Below are positions 11,885 to 22,079 of a stretch of DNA of 64,000 nucleotides, in pieces (within the stretch, counting starts at the first letter, position 1; the number at the start of each line of letters is the position of its first letter). The stretch lies in contig OX352774.1 in assembly GCA_947095535.1 (NCBI GenBank), positions 5,828,001-5,892,000 of the forward strand, given 5' to 3'. The notes under the pieces were generated by a model. The model worked only from the letters and a program-made list of their open reading frames with translations. It did no database searches and was not told where the DNA came from. This stretch comes from Poecilobothrus nobilitatus (lineage: Eukaryota; Arthropoda; Insecta; Diptera; Dolichopodidae). The position numbers and the translations under genes are program-made.

Positions 11885-12070
11885 AATTTGCTTTATTCCT
11901 ATTCCTTTAATCTCCAAACCAAACAATACATTGTACCATAGGTTCTAACCTAAACTTTGTTTTAAAAGGGAGATAGTGTTTAGTTTGCTAAAGTCCAACA
12001 CTATACTAAAGAGAATTCAAGCGTTGATCTCATTGATGTCTTTTGAGATTCCACCTACTCTTGCAAAATA
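11885..12070 (+). mobile_element. 5'-truncated LINE copy (3' UTR only), Jockey-like family
   Basis: It matches the 3' untranslated tail of the LINE nested at 46649-47970 (minus strand) and the copy at 27820-28110. The shared order is CTAAACTTTG-TTTTAAAAGGG, a TTTAGTTTGCTAAAGTCCAA block, CACTATAC, an AGAGAATTCAAG-like block, TGAGATTCCACC and CTCTTGCAAAA, ending in a short A-rich tail. It is the most diverged of the three copies. The 60-codon reverse frame at 12017-12199 is a shadow. Confidence 0.7.
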
Positions 12071-12504
12071 AAATTCTTTTACATTTACAGCCTTCTGGTT
12101 CTCTTTTATCATTTCTTTTTCTGTGCTGTAGGCAGCACTATCCAGTTCTTCTACCTTTGATATTAAAAACAAATTTGAAAAAACCTTAAATGTTTCCAAG
12201 CTTAATCATGAGAAGCGAATTAAAATACTAACTTAAATCAGATATTCATTTGATAAAAATTTAAACGGTAATAGAATAAATAGTGCTCTGCTCCAGTATA
12301 TCGTTTTATTTTGTCACTAACTGTTATAAAAAAAAAATTTGGTTGTAAACATTTTACATTTTTCTTATAACTTTTTTGGTGAAAAATAATTTTACTGTTG
12401 TTACATTTTGAATGTAAGAAATGTCAAAAGCATAATTTAATTTTAAATATGTGAAACTGCAAATTCTATTGGAAATTTGGAAGACTTACTATATATATTA
12501 GCAT

Positions 12505-12735
12505 GAATGGCGTTCGGGAGACTTTGGACAGTCTTGAGATCACCACAGCTAAACAGAGAGACGAAAAAAAGAATACATAAACCCTGTGTGAAATCGTTTC
12601 TTTTCTACGGCAGTGAAAAATGGCTACTCAAAAATTCTGTCAGTAGGGAAGGAGACTGAGTGCAGGGTACAGCGTTAAAAGGTGGGCAGAAATCAAACAA
12701 CTGGCTCACAATAAAGTGCAATACAGAAGGAAGGA
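12505..12735 (+). pseudogene. LINE reverse transcriptase C-terminal remnant
   Basis: One frame reads RETKKRIHKP-CVKSFLFYGSEKWLL (about 12558-12630), the region after the reverse transcriptase palm that in other LINEs reads roughly TK..I....V...LLYG.E.W. After frameshifts, RWAEIKQLAHNKVQYRR (about 12680-12735) matches the usual C-terminal block ending in A-x-N-R-x-x-W-R. The two blocks lie closer together than in an intact protein, and several frames are needed, so it is a degraded copy. No ends are seen. Confidence 0.65.
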
Positions 12736-14064
12736 AGGAAAAAAAAACAATTTTATATATTCTTTTACAAATATTCGTTTTAAGAGGAAAATATTATGCA
12801 AAATCTTAGTAGATCATCATAAATTAAATTACTATCACTGTCAATAGGATCTTCGTCCCTTCAAACTGAATAGTTATTGTTTTTATTCGGTTCTATATAT
12901 CATTTTCGCAATCTAGTTCCAAATTTTGGCTTGGTATACCATCAGCTAATTATTATTCAAAACAAGTTACTAATATTCGATTTATCGTTCAAAAATGATA
13001 ACTAACATTTTCAGAGTATTTGTTTTTATGTATAGCAGTAGTTAAGATTTAAGAGGTAAGAAATCTTCTGCCTCAAACACTTATTTTTAGAGAATCTGTT
13101 AAATTTTATCGTGTAGAAAAAGATATATCCAAATTTTCTTTAATAACACATAACTAGATAGGTATAGGTAGATAACTATCGTAATCCGTTATGCTCTAAT
13201 TTGGTTCTATATCCAACACAAAGAATTCTAATACAAAATTAATTATCCAAAGGTAGGTATCGGACATTTCAAAGAAAATGGTCAAAAATTTCGCTTTGAA
13301 TTTAGACATAAATACTCAAATTTTATTTAAAATCATTCAAATATAATACACTTCCAAAAAGAGAATAAAATTAAAAGTGAGGATTGTTTGAATCTTTTCC
13401 AATTACCTTTAATTTTCATTTATTCACTTTTCTTTTTAATTTCGTTGTCTTTAAATTTATTGCTTTAAGATTACATGTTTTTCATTTCTTAACAAAATAA
13501 TCATAGGAATGCAAAAACAAAATCTAATTACTGCAAATTGCAATATTATAAATACAGTTAGGGAAAAAAAATTAATCTTAATAATATTTTTGTTTTTGTT
13601 TTTTTTTTTTTGGGGTTAAATACGATTTATACAATTTTTTTAAGATTTTAAAGCTTTAATATTTCATTGCGGCTCTCATATAAAATGAAGAATTGATCAA
13701 ATTCGATTAAAATTTGGTTTACTTTTTGGTTATGATTTTGTTATAAGAAATTGATTTTTTTGCATTAAATTTTGAGCGGAGTTCGACATTTAATTTTTTA
13801 TCAGTAAAAGATTTATCTATTTCTATTATTATCATTTTTAAAAGCAATACTTCTATGTAGCTTTAGCATCGAAATTATCTATACTCCTCCAAAATCTGAT
13901 AACTAAATCTGATCAGTTCCTCATTTCTGATATTTTTATACCCTATTGTTATGTAATAATATGCATAATATATATTATTACATAATAATTCTATTGTTAT
14001 GTTATAATATATATTATATATACAGTTTATACATAAATATTATATTTGGTACTTTGTAGTAAGT
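12736..14064. other. AT-rich region with no recognised gene
   Basis: A TATACCCTATTGTTATG stretch at about 13937-13953 resembles a Helentron-like 5' head but lacks the GTCY run. A CTATTGTTATGT(A/T)ATAATA segment occurs twice, near 13943 and 13992. Nothing coding. Confidence 0.45.
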
Positions 14065-14276
14065 ATGTATATAAATAAATATACTTTTCCCGCTTAGTAT
14101 TAAATGGTACTGTAGAATAGTTGAAAAAGTTTTGGGATTGATAATCGTAAGGTGGGAGGTTCAAATAATGAAAAATTAAAAACATAATATTATAAGCAAC
14201 GTGATACTATATTGCATTTTGACACAATAAAGGGTTCGTACGAGTATTTCAGAGTTGACAAAGGCCACTATATTCT
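14065..14276 (+). mobile_element. Helentron-like 3' end, same family as 38044-38340
   Basis: It shares with the minus-strand sequence at 38044-38340 the segments CGCTTAGTATTAAATGGTAC, GAAAAAGTTTTGG, GATTGATAATCGT and GGTGGGAGGTT. It then ends in GTTCGTACGAGTATT followed by AGAGTTGACAAAGGCCACTA, the same layout of sub-terminal repeat plus short hairpin seen at the other copy. The hairpin stem is partly decayed. A matching 5' head was not found. Confidence 0.65.
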
Positions 14277-15353
14277 TCTGCGTTTATAAATATTGTTTTT
14301 ATTTATATTTCCGCCAGTGTAAATAAATAATGTAAAATAAATGTTTAATAAATTAAATGTTATCGAAAAAAAAAAAAAAAAAATACCTTCATTTTCTATA
14401 TTAGTAAATAGGTATCAACTACACTAAAGACTTTCTAAAATTGTCAATTTAAGAAAATAAAGAATGTTAATTATATAGTTAACTTTTAAAACAGAAAATA
14501 ATTAATTTTAAATGTTTTTGGATATAATTAAAATAATTTACAAATATTTTAACTTTTAATTAATTTAAAATGAATAGAAATTTGATTTGATTTATTTTAT
14601 TGTATGAGTGTAGATTGACTAGGTATAGTTTCCTTGAAAAGGTGCTAACTAGCACTGTATATTCTATTATTCACGAAGTGAGATCATTATCTTACAGAAC
14701 CTTAGCAAAATGAATGTTATCAATATATATACATATATATACTATATATGCCAAAATAACTTATAAAAGAAAAAAAAAAAAACAAGTTGAGGCAGGCGTA
14801 AACTAATTTTTCATATTATTGTAATTAATAACCCGACAGGCGACAGTTTATATACATATACTCATACTGGCATAAGAGTTAATAAAACTGAATACATAAT
14901 TCATGTAAAATTCAAATAAAAGATTTCATAAATTAAAGATTCATAATACCATCTATATTAACTGTCATTCATTACCGGTTATAAACAATGTTATAGGTTC
15001 AAAGACTTCATCTAATAGGCTCTGTGGCTGAAAGAATGTAATGACGCCCTTTTATCTAGTAGTTGTAAAATTTTCTCTAATATTGGATTATTTATTGATA
15101 TGTATATGTGTGTAATATAAAAAACTTTATAAATAAAAAATATTTAAACTTTTAATGTGAAAAGTAGAATTAAATTAATCCAAATAAATAAAAACTTTTA
15201 AAAAAACAGTTCTTGGTCATCTTTTTTGGAAGCACCAGTGCTACTAAAACGTAAAAAAAAATTATTTATTTGGTTTTTGACCTGACTCAACTGTACAATA
15301 ATAGAAAAATATAAACATAACAAAATAAATACACTTTAAACAAGGTAGAATGT
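14277..15353. other. AT-rich region with no recognised gene
   Basis: A/T runs and short TA repeats. Nothing supported. Confidence 0.6.
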
Positions 15354-16637
15354 AAACCAACGGTTTTTAAAAGCGCATATTTCCAAAACTCAATACAAAC
15401 TGTTTAGAAGTGTGACTTACACAAAAATTTGAAAATTTCATGTAATAAAAAAAAAAAATGAAAATAGGACTTTTCTAGAATTTTGAGAGGTTAAGTACGG
15501 AACTCTATATAACTAAGAAAAACTATTAACACACGTAAAAGTATTTTACTGGAGCTTTAATTTTTATATTTTGCCAAAGAAAAATTTGTACGGGTGCCTA
15601 AGTTACAGGTGTCTAAAAATAGCAAATTTTCAATTTTTGAGGCGTAATAACTCTTAAAGAGGGGGCGCTACCAAAAAATTTTCTGAGGAAACTTATACTA
15701 ATTCTAAAAGTTCTTTCTTGTCTCAAAACTTCAGGTTCCTATTTAAAGGGGTGCCGGAGTTATGAAAAAAGAAATTTCATGCAAAATGTGGTTTTCACAT
15801 AAAGGTAAATGTAAATAGTAAATTACAAAATATTACATAATTTTGATATTGTTTTATATAGATAATAAAATTTTCGATCTTCTGGCGGTTTTAGATTGCA
15901 AAATTATTACGCAGAGCCCGAGATATATACATCTGAAAATGGGGCTTTTTCGCAATTTTGAAGAGCTGCAACTTTGGAACCCTTTACAATTAAAATAAAC
16001 CTTTAACACACGTAAAAATATGTTATTGTAGCTTTAATATATCTTGCAGAAGTAAAATGTGTACAGGTTCCTAAGTTACAGGTGTTTAAAAATAGCAAAT
16101 TTTCAATTTTTAAGCCCTAATAGCTCATAAACAGGAGGTTGTCCGAAAAAATTTTCTGCGCAAACTTATACTAATTCTAAAAGTTCTTTCTTGCCTCAAA
16201 ATTGCAAGCTTCTATCTAGAAGCGTGCCGGAGTTATGAAAGTAGAAAAATCATGCAAAATTTGGTTTTCACATAACGGTAAATTTAAATGCTAAATTTAA
16301 AAAAATTGTATAATTTTGATATTAATTTACAAAGATAAAAATATCTGTCGCATGACGTTTTCAGATTGAAAAAATCTTAAGCAGAACATAAGATATATGC
16401 ATTTAAAAATAGGGCTTTTTCAAAGTTTGAGGGGCTGTAGCTCCGTAATGGGGGGGGCTACATGAAAAAGTTGTTCCACAAAATTATTTCTTTTATGAGA
16501 CCTACCTATGGTTAAAATTTTTTTTCTCTATCTTTAACGGTGTAGGAGTTTTGCAAACAGGCGGACGGACGGACGGACGGACAGAATGAAACTAATAAGC
16601 ACATTTTTTCAAATTTTTTTTGGAAATGTGCTAAAAA
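15354..16637 (-). mobile_element. Helentron-like element, copy A
   Basis: On the minus strand the 5' end (near 16637) has AGCACATTTCCAAAA and its nearby inverted partner AATGTGCT, followed by a (GTCC)n run (16558-16582 on the plus strand as GGAC). The interior holds two diverged tandem units about 473 bp apart (anchors at 15601 and 16074), and part of a third near 16430. The 3' end repeats the terminus as TTTTGGAAATATGCGCT, followed by a small stem-loop (15354-15366, AAACC/GGTTT). No protein gene. It is a non-autonomous element of the same layout as 2737-4078 but with different sequence. Confidence 0.75.
15480..16430 (-). repeat. ~473-bp internal tandem units of copy A
   Basis: Both units carry, on the plus strand, TTAACACACGTAAAA, AGTTACAGGTGT-TAAAAATAGCAAATTTTCAA, CTTATACTAATTCTAAAAGTTC and GTGCCGGAGTTATGAAA, in order. 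One unit recurs at 41390-41720 and in decayed form at 38760-39050, 26400-26690, 7285-7570 and 16725-16846. Confidence 0.85.
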
Positions 16638-16724
16638 GACAATAATAAAGATTTAATTTTTTTTAGAAATTTTATTTGTAAGAAAAAATTGTAAAAAACT
16701 AAGAGACACGTTCTTCAAATATAA

Positions 16725-16846
16725 GGGAACAGTATATAATTAAAAAAAACAGTTAAGACATGTAAAAATGTAATGTATAGGAGGTAAAGTTTTATGTCTT
16801 AATAAAAGAAATTTACACAGGTATCTAAGTTAGAATATCTACCTAA
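16725..16846 (-). repeat. Fragment of the Helentron-like internal unit
   Basis: It matches the unit part with ACAGTTAAGACATGTAAAAATGT and TTTACACAGGTATCTAAGTTA. The match stops exactly where the palindrome at 16845 begins, suggesting the palindrome was inserted into, or formed at, this point. Confidence 0.6.
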
Positions 16847-17166
16847 AAAATAATATATAAAACAAATAATTTTTTAAAATATGCTTTTATCAAAATCGAA
16901 TTCGCCCCCTAAAAAGTAGAAAATAAAATTGTTTGCACAACTTAGCATTTTGGACTGCTATAATATACAAATAAATTGCTGGAATAAGGTTAACGGAAAC
17001 TGTGAAATTTGGGGTTCGGGTTTTTTTTATTCCAGCAATTTACTTTTATATTATAACAGTCCAAAATGCTCAAGTTCTGCAAACAATTTTTTTTCTACTT
17101 TTTAGGGGGCGAATTCGGTTTCGATAAAAACATATTTTAAAAAATATTTTTTTTATATATTATTTT
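16845..17166. repeat. Long near-perfect inverted repeat (arms ~140 bp, loop 40)
   Basis: The left arm (16845-16987) and right arm (17028-17166) are reverse complements with only scattered mismatches and small indels. Anchors are GAATTCGCCCCCTAAAAAGT in the left arm and its complement near 17093-17114, GCATTTTGGACTG against CAGTCCAAAATGC, and AAATTGCTGGAATAA against TTATTCCAGCAATTT. The 40-base loop (16988-17027) is not shared. No open frame. Transcribed from either side it would fold into a long double-stranded hairpin. It could be a foldback transposon, or a hairpin-RNA source for siRNAs. No expression evidence can be seen here. Confidence 0.93.
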
Positions 17167-17505
17167 ATTTTATACTTTTTAGTTTGAAATGAAACACATA
17201 CATAATTTGAATTTATTAAATATGAGATATTTTTTTATTCACACATACGTTATTGTTTCTCATATAAAATACGTTTTACAATTGTATACCAAATGTTAAG
17301 TAAATTAAGGGATTTAATTATTGCTGTAGCTTTATAATTTACAAATCGATACCATTACGGCGAGAGTAGAAATTTGTTATTCCAGAAATTCATAAATAAC
17401 GAAAATACCTCGAAGGGTAAAATATGTAGCCAAATACTGTGATAATAAATATTACAATCCAATTTTAGTTGACGCAAAATTTCTAAAACGTATGAAAATG
17501 ATATA

Positions 17506-17804
17506 CACTCGGACCTCTATTTTCAATCTAAAATTTTTCGATTTACACCTTAAGTTAACTTCACGTAATTTTTTTTATTTTACGTTCTTTTTTCCATTTA
17601 CACCCAATGTCAATTTCTTATCGTCAATTATTTTTCAGTTTAAGCTCATTTTTCGTTTTACGTTAATTTTCTTTCCAATTAAAAATGAAAATTATTAACA
17701 TGACGTTGAAGACTACTTTATGAATTTTCATTTCGATTTAAATCCTTTTTTTTTGCACCCATCATTTCAGGAACGCATACTGGTCGTAAATCGGGGTCAT
17801 AGTG
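17506..17804. mobile_element. MITE, pogo/Tigger-like ends with TA target site
   Basis: The left end CACTCGGACCTCTATTTTC and the inverted right end CACTATGACCCCGATTTAC are similar over about 18 bases, and both are flanked by TA (17504-17505 and 17805-17806). The pattern of C-A-C-T, a GACC block, then a pyrimidine-rich stretch resembles ends of pogo/Tigger-type elements. The interior repeats TTTACR- and TTTCGTTTTACG-like motifs, and has a 68-codon low-complexity frame that is not a gene. Similarity of the ends is moderate. Confidence 0.5.
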
Positions 17805-17899
17805 TATGTATTTTACTGTATATTTCTACATTATAGTATTAGTATTACAAAATACATCCAAACAAACATCTAACCTTAAACTTATACCTACCTAGTTGG

Positions 17900-18180
17900 T
17901 TGGTTAATTGGTATACGTGGCTGGTCCTGCCAACAGTGACAAGACCACAATTAGCGGGTTAGCACCGTTTTGCTACCACTACTGTGAACACAAGGCTTAT
18001 GTTTAGGCTATAACGGATTTAATTTTAAATCCATTTCGCGGCATACAGAAACCTTACCATTTCTGCAGGTTGCTTAGCCGCTAGATCGCTGAAATCGTTA
18101 AATTCATGACTACCCAAAACTGCTCTTCTGGCCCTGGCCAGCGGTGGCCATTTACACGTGAAGAACATGAGAACAAAATG
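17900..18180 (-). pseudogene. 3' end of a LINE with RNase H-type tail
   Basis: A clean minus-strand frame of 51 codons runs from 18180 to a TAA at 18025-18027. It reads through PPLARARRAVLGSHEF, NDFSDLAAKQPAEMVRFL and ends AAKWI. That is the usual C-terminus of insect LINE ORF2 proteins after the RNase H and zinc knuckle (…LARxRxxxLG…F..L..L…P…xRFL…WF-stop). A GC-richer 3' UTR follows down to about 17900. The 5' side stops abruptly at 18180, as expected for a 5'-truncated copy. Unlike the other LINE remnants, this piece has no stop or frameshift, so it may be a younger insertion. Confidence 0.75.
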
Positions 18181-18189
18181 TCCACATTT

Positions 18190-18818
18190 ATATATTTACA
18201 AATATGTTTAGATAGCAAGGCAACATAGTTTGATTCGATTTAATTTTTTTTTTTTTTTGCTTCGACATGTGTGGAACTTCAAAAGACACTAGGGAAATCT
18301 AAACCCGCTCTTTATTCACTAAAATAACTTCTTTAAAAGCATAATGGCTAAGGAATAGAATGAACAAATTAAAGGAAGGAAGGCTAAGGAAAATAAAAAT
18401 TTAGTATGGGAAAAATATATTTAATTTAAGAATATATTTAAGAAATATATTTTTCTAAATCATACTATTTAGTCAAGTACAACTTGACCAAGGTTTTTTT
18501 CGTACTACTTCACCATTTATCAGATTGATATAACCAAGGGTAGCAAAATTTTAACTATACAAATTGACTTAAAAATCACATTTTTTTTTTGAGTTATGAC
18601 ATTATTCCAATAAATTCAATTTGAAGACAATTTATAGATAAAAAAAAATATATATATATATATATATGTATGTATTTCAAAAGATAAAATTAATCTTTTA
18701 TAAATTTTAGAATAAAAAATCAGATATGTTCAAAATTCTATTTTTCTCATTTTTTGTCTAAAAATAGATAAGTCATACCGCAATTGTCAGAATATTTTCA
18801 ATAACTTCTTTAAAATTT

Positions 18819-18851
<33 letters not shown>

Positions 18852-21044
18852 ATTTAAATGTTTATAATATTACTATACAATAAATTAAAAAATACAAAAC
18901 CAAATATTTTTAAATTTAAAGTTCTCAGCAATATTTACTCTTTTGATATTTTATGCATGTTTCTACAGATATATTGATAAGATCTTGTTCCTCGTTCCTT
19001 TGGATTTATTACTACTTTTTTTTTAAATTCTTTTTCTTTTTTGATTTAGTTTTTTTATTTTTGTTATTTATTTTGAAATTCTTACTTTATATTTTATATT
19101 TGGATTTTATTTATGTATATATATATACATCTGTATATCTGTATGTTTTTTGTTTTTCTTTTAAAACAACCGGTGGGTACAATAAATTCTTTAAATCAAC
19201 CTCAAGAAGGCCATCGATTTTTATATGACACAAATAATTGCGATGCAAACGCCTTTGGCATTTTTTATAAGAATAACCACTTTTTATTTTTTAAAGAGAA
19301 ATCATTTTTATTTTTTTTTTAATATAAGATGTCCTGTTATAGACATGAAAATATGATAATAATATGTGATATATTAAATTTTTTTATGACATTGAGAAAT
19401 TGATAAGAGATCAACAAATTAATATGAAATCATCTTGCAAATGTTAAAATATATAATAAAAATAATAACATAATTTAATAATTTTTAAAAATATAAATGG
19501 AAAAAATAAAAATTGTACATTACAACTACAGGGGGATTAGAAAAGATCAACATCAAAGGGTTGTAGTGTGACCTATACTCCTTAAATAACAAACATCTGC
19601 ATTAAAAGTTATGTAAAAAAGTACAGTACAGGGGTTAAAAATTTTTTTTAAAGTATTTAATAAAATCTCCACATATTACATTATTTTCCACTTATTCGGA
19701 ACACTCTGTATATTCTATATGTTGTTTTTATACTGTTTATACATACATAATTGTTTTTGTATAGTTAATTATAACATTCTTGATTTAACTACTTCAATAC
19801 TTGTTTCTTAACACCAATGTAAACAAATTAAATATATTATATAAAATAATATGTAGATATATGTATTAATTCTGTTTTTTTGTCTCTTTTCTTTTTATCT
19901 AAAGATAATAATAAAAACTAATTCAAAGTATCTTAAAATCTTAACAAAAAGTGCCTTGTAAAACATTCAAAGTATATCACAAAGAAACAGAAATTTGAAA
20001 TTTTAAACTTTCAACTTAAACTTCTTCAATTCTTCCTGAACAAAACAATAGATGTAAAAAATTTTAGGAAGATTTTTGATAACATATAGTTCACTCATAT
20101 TAATTATTATGATTATATTTTCTATTTTCACTACAGAGGAGATCAAACTCATATTCTTATATAATTCACAGCCCGGTGCATATTTGATAAAATTGAGACT
20201 AACCTAACATGTTTAGTAAGTGCAAATTCAGCATTATTTACTTCTATAAATATCTTTATCTGCTGGTTAACATTACCTTGTTGCAATATTTTACCTTTAA
20301 TATCTTAATAATGATCAAAATGTAAAAAAAAACTGAAATTTGACATATACCCTGCAAGTATGCAATATTAGTTGATATAATTGCCCTTCGTTTGAAACAT
20401 AAACGACAATGTTGACGTTCTTCAAAATTCAAAATGAATACCTTTACTTAAAATAAAAATTTATTCAGACTCAAAAAAAAATATTTTCATTATCTTTCAA
20501 ATTCTTATGATCAAATTGTAAATTTTTTTAAATGAATTTTTTCTCAATATAATAATATCTTATAGTCATAAACATCATAAGATTCATTATAGCCTTCAAT
20601 TTATTTTTTATTTTCTTTTTTTTTTTTTGTTAAATTCCAATAAAAAATGAAATATAACTGCCGACATTTTATGCATATGCGTATGTAAGTAATGCAAGTG
20701 TCCATACATAAAAATATAAAAAAAATCTGTTTTAATACGCTTGGTGAACAGTCAAGCAAATCCAACCTGCACTCATTACAAGAAAAGCATCACATTCAAG
20801 ATAATGATATGAAAAAGTAATATGATACGAGCATTCTTTATGATAAGATAAGATATAATTTATTGACTTTCGTATGTACAATATGTACGCAAAAGATTGT
20901 GTCAAAAGGATTAACTAGAACATTTATAATATATGATTTTACATAATCAAATAAAACTTTATAATTTAAACCAACAACTTAATAAAATCAAGAAGTTACT
21001 TTATATAGCCCACAGAAAGTAATTGGAAAATAAATCGGGAAAGA
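18190..21044. other. AT-rich region with no recognised gene
   Basis: TA repeats and T runs. The frames at 18953-19228 and 19113-19322 are F/Y/L-rich products of AT bias. CAGGGGGATTAG (about 19528) and the complement of CAGAGTGTTCCG (near 19708) might be ends of a short MITE, but the match is weak. Confidence 0.5.
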
Positions 21045-21200
21045 GTGTAGTAGAGTAGACTATGTCAACTCTGGGATACCCGTATGAACGAAATATATCC
21101 CGTTTTTATATAATTTTATCATCTTTTAAACAATTTAAGATGTTTTAGTACCGACGTTATAACTATCGAGATATATTTATGTAAATTGTAGAGCTGTATT

Positions 21201-21830
21201 ACAGCTACCCAAATCTATTGCACCAGCACAACCAAATTTTACAGAAGTTGTTATCATAAAACTTGATCTTCATTTGTATGATTTTAGACGCCTAGCTTTA
21301 TTAAGATCCAAGAGGTGCAAGAAGTCTGAACCGACTGCTCTAGATCAACAAAAGTTTACAAAAATTGTTGGGATGTAACTCGACACCTCTTCACAAAACT
21401 TCAGATACCTAGCTTCAATAGACACTGAGTTACTTTCATTTGAATAGAGAAGTTGTATGGCAGTTACCCAAACCAGTTGCACCACCACAACCAAATTTTA
21501 CAAAAGTTGTTGCCATTAAACTTGATCATCATTTGTAAGATTTTAGACGCATAGCTTCATTATGTTCTAAGAGGTGCAAGAAACCTAAACCGGCTACTCT
21601 AGACCAACCAAAGTTTACAAAAGTTTTTGGCATGTAATTCGACATCTCTTCACAAAATTTCAGATACCTAACTTTAATAGACACTGAGTTATTTACATTT
21701 AAAAAGAGAAGATGTTTGGCAGCTACCCAAACCTGTCGCCCCAGAACAACCAAATTTTACAGGTTTTGTTTGCAAAATTTGAGACACCTACCTTCAATAT
21801 AAAAAAGTTGTATGGCAGCTTAATTAACAA
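21201..21830. repeat. 259-bp tandem repeat, about 2.4 units
   Basis: Anchors GCAGYTACCCAAAYC lie at 21200, 21460 and 21719. Each unit contains CACAACCAAATTTTACA, AAACTTGATC, GATTTTAGACGC, AAGAGGTGCAAGAA and CAATAGACACTGAGTTA. The last unit is truncated and rearranged. Confidence 0.88.
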
Positions 21831-21993
21831 GCTGTATTAACAATTTTGCAAAAGTGACTTAAAAAAAATTCTACAGATTCTACAGCTTCCTAGCTGCTTT
21901 ATTTTTTGACTTATGACTTTGACTTTGACTTTGTATGGACAGACGCACGTACATGGCTTAATCGACTCATAATTCGATTCTGAGCCTCCTAAT

Positions 21994-22042
21994 TTGCCAT
22001 TACGTTTGTGATTCCTTTAAGGTGTCACAAACGTAATAGCAA
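21994..22042. repeat. Palindrome in the Helentron-like head
   Basis: An 18-bp arm containing ATTACGTTTGTGA (21994-22011) is inverted at 22025-22042 with one or two mismatches and a 13-base loop. It lies between the GTCY run and the terminal repeat. The other elements of this type here do not show it. Confidence 0.85.
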
Positions 22043-22079
22043 ATTTATTATACCCTTGAACATAGTTCATACGGGTATA

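Larger units (their letters stand above)
21045..22079 (-). mobile_element. Helentron-like element with 259-bp tandem repeats
   Basis: The termini share a perfect 14-bp inverted repeat: ATACCCGTATGAAC at 21076-21089 and its complement at 22065-22078. On the minus strand the 5' head then has an AAGGGTATA partner, TTTGTGACAC, a GAGTCGATTAAGCCATGTACG stretch close to the head at 2737-4078, a decayed GTCY run (21933-21953), and tandem repeats. The 3' hairpin at about 21056-21071 is degraded. No protein gene. The 74-codon reverse frame at 21529-21753 lies in the tandem repeat and is not a gene. Confidence 0.75.

Noticed and set aside
13937..14064. 5' head of a short Helentron-like element matching the 3' end at 14276
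   Set aside because: TATACCCTATTG does not pair with the 3' terminus and there is no GTCY run, so only the 3' part was annotated.
19528..19710. Short MITE between CAGGGGGATTAG and CGGAACACTCTG
   Set aside because: The inverted match is limited to a few bases with several mismatches; no second copy in the window.
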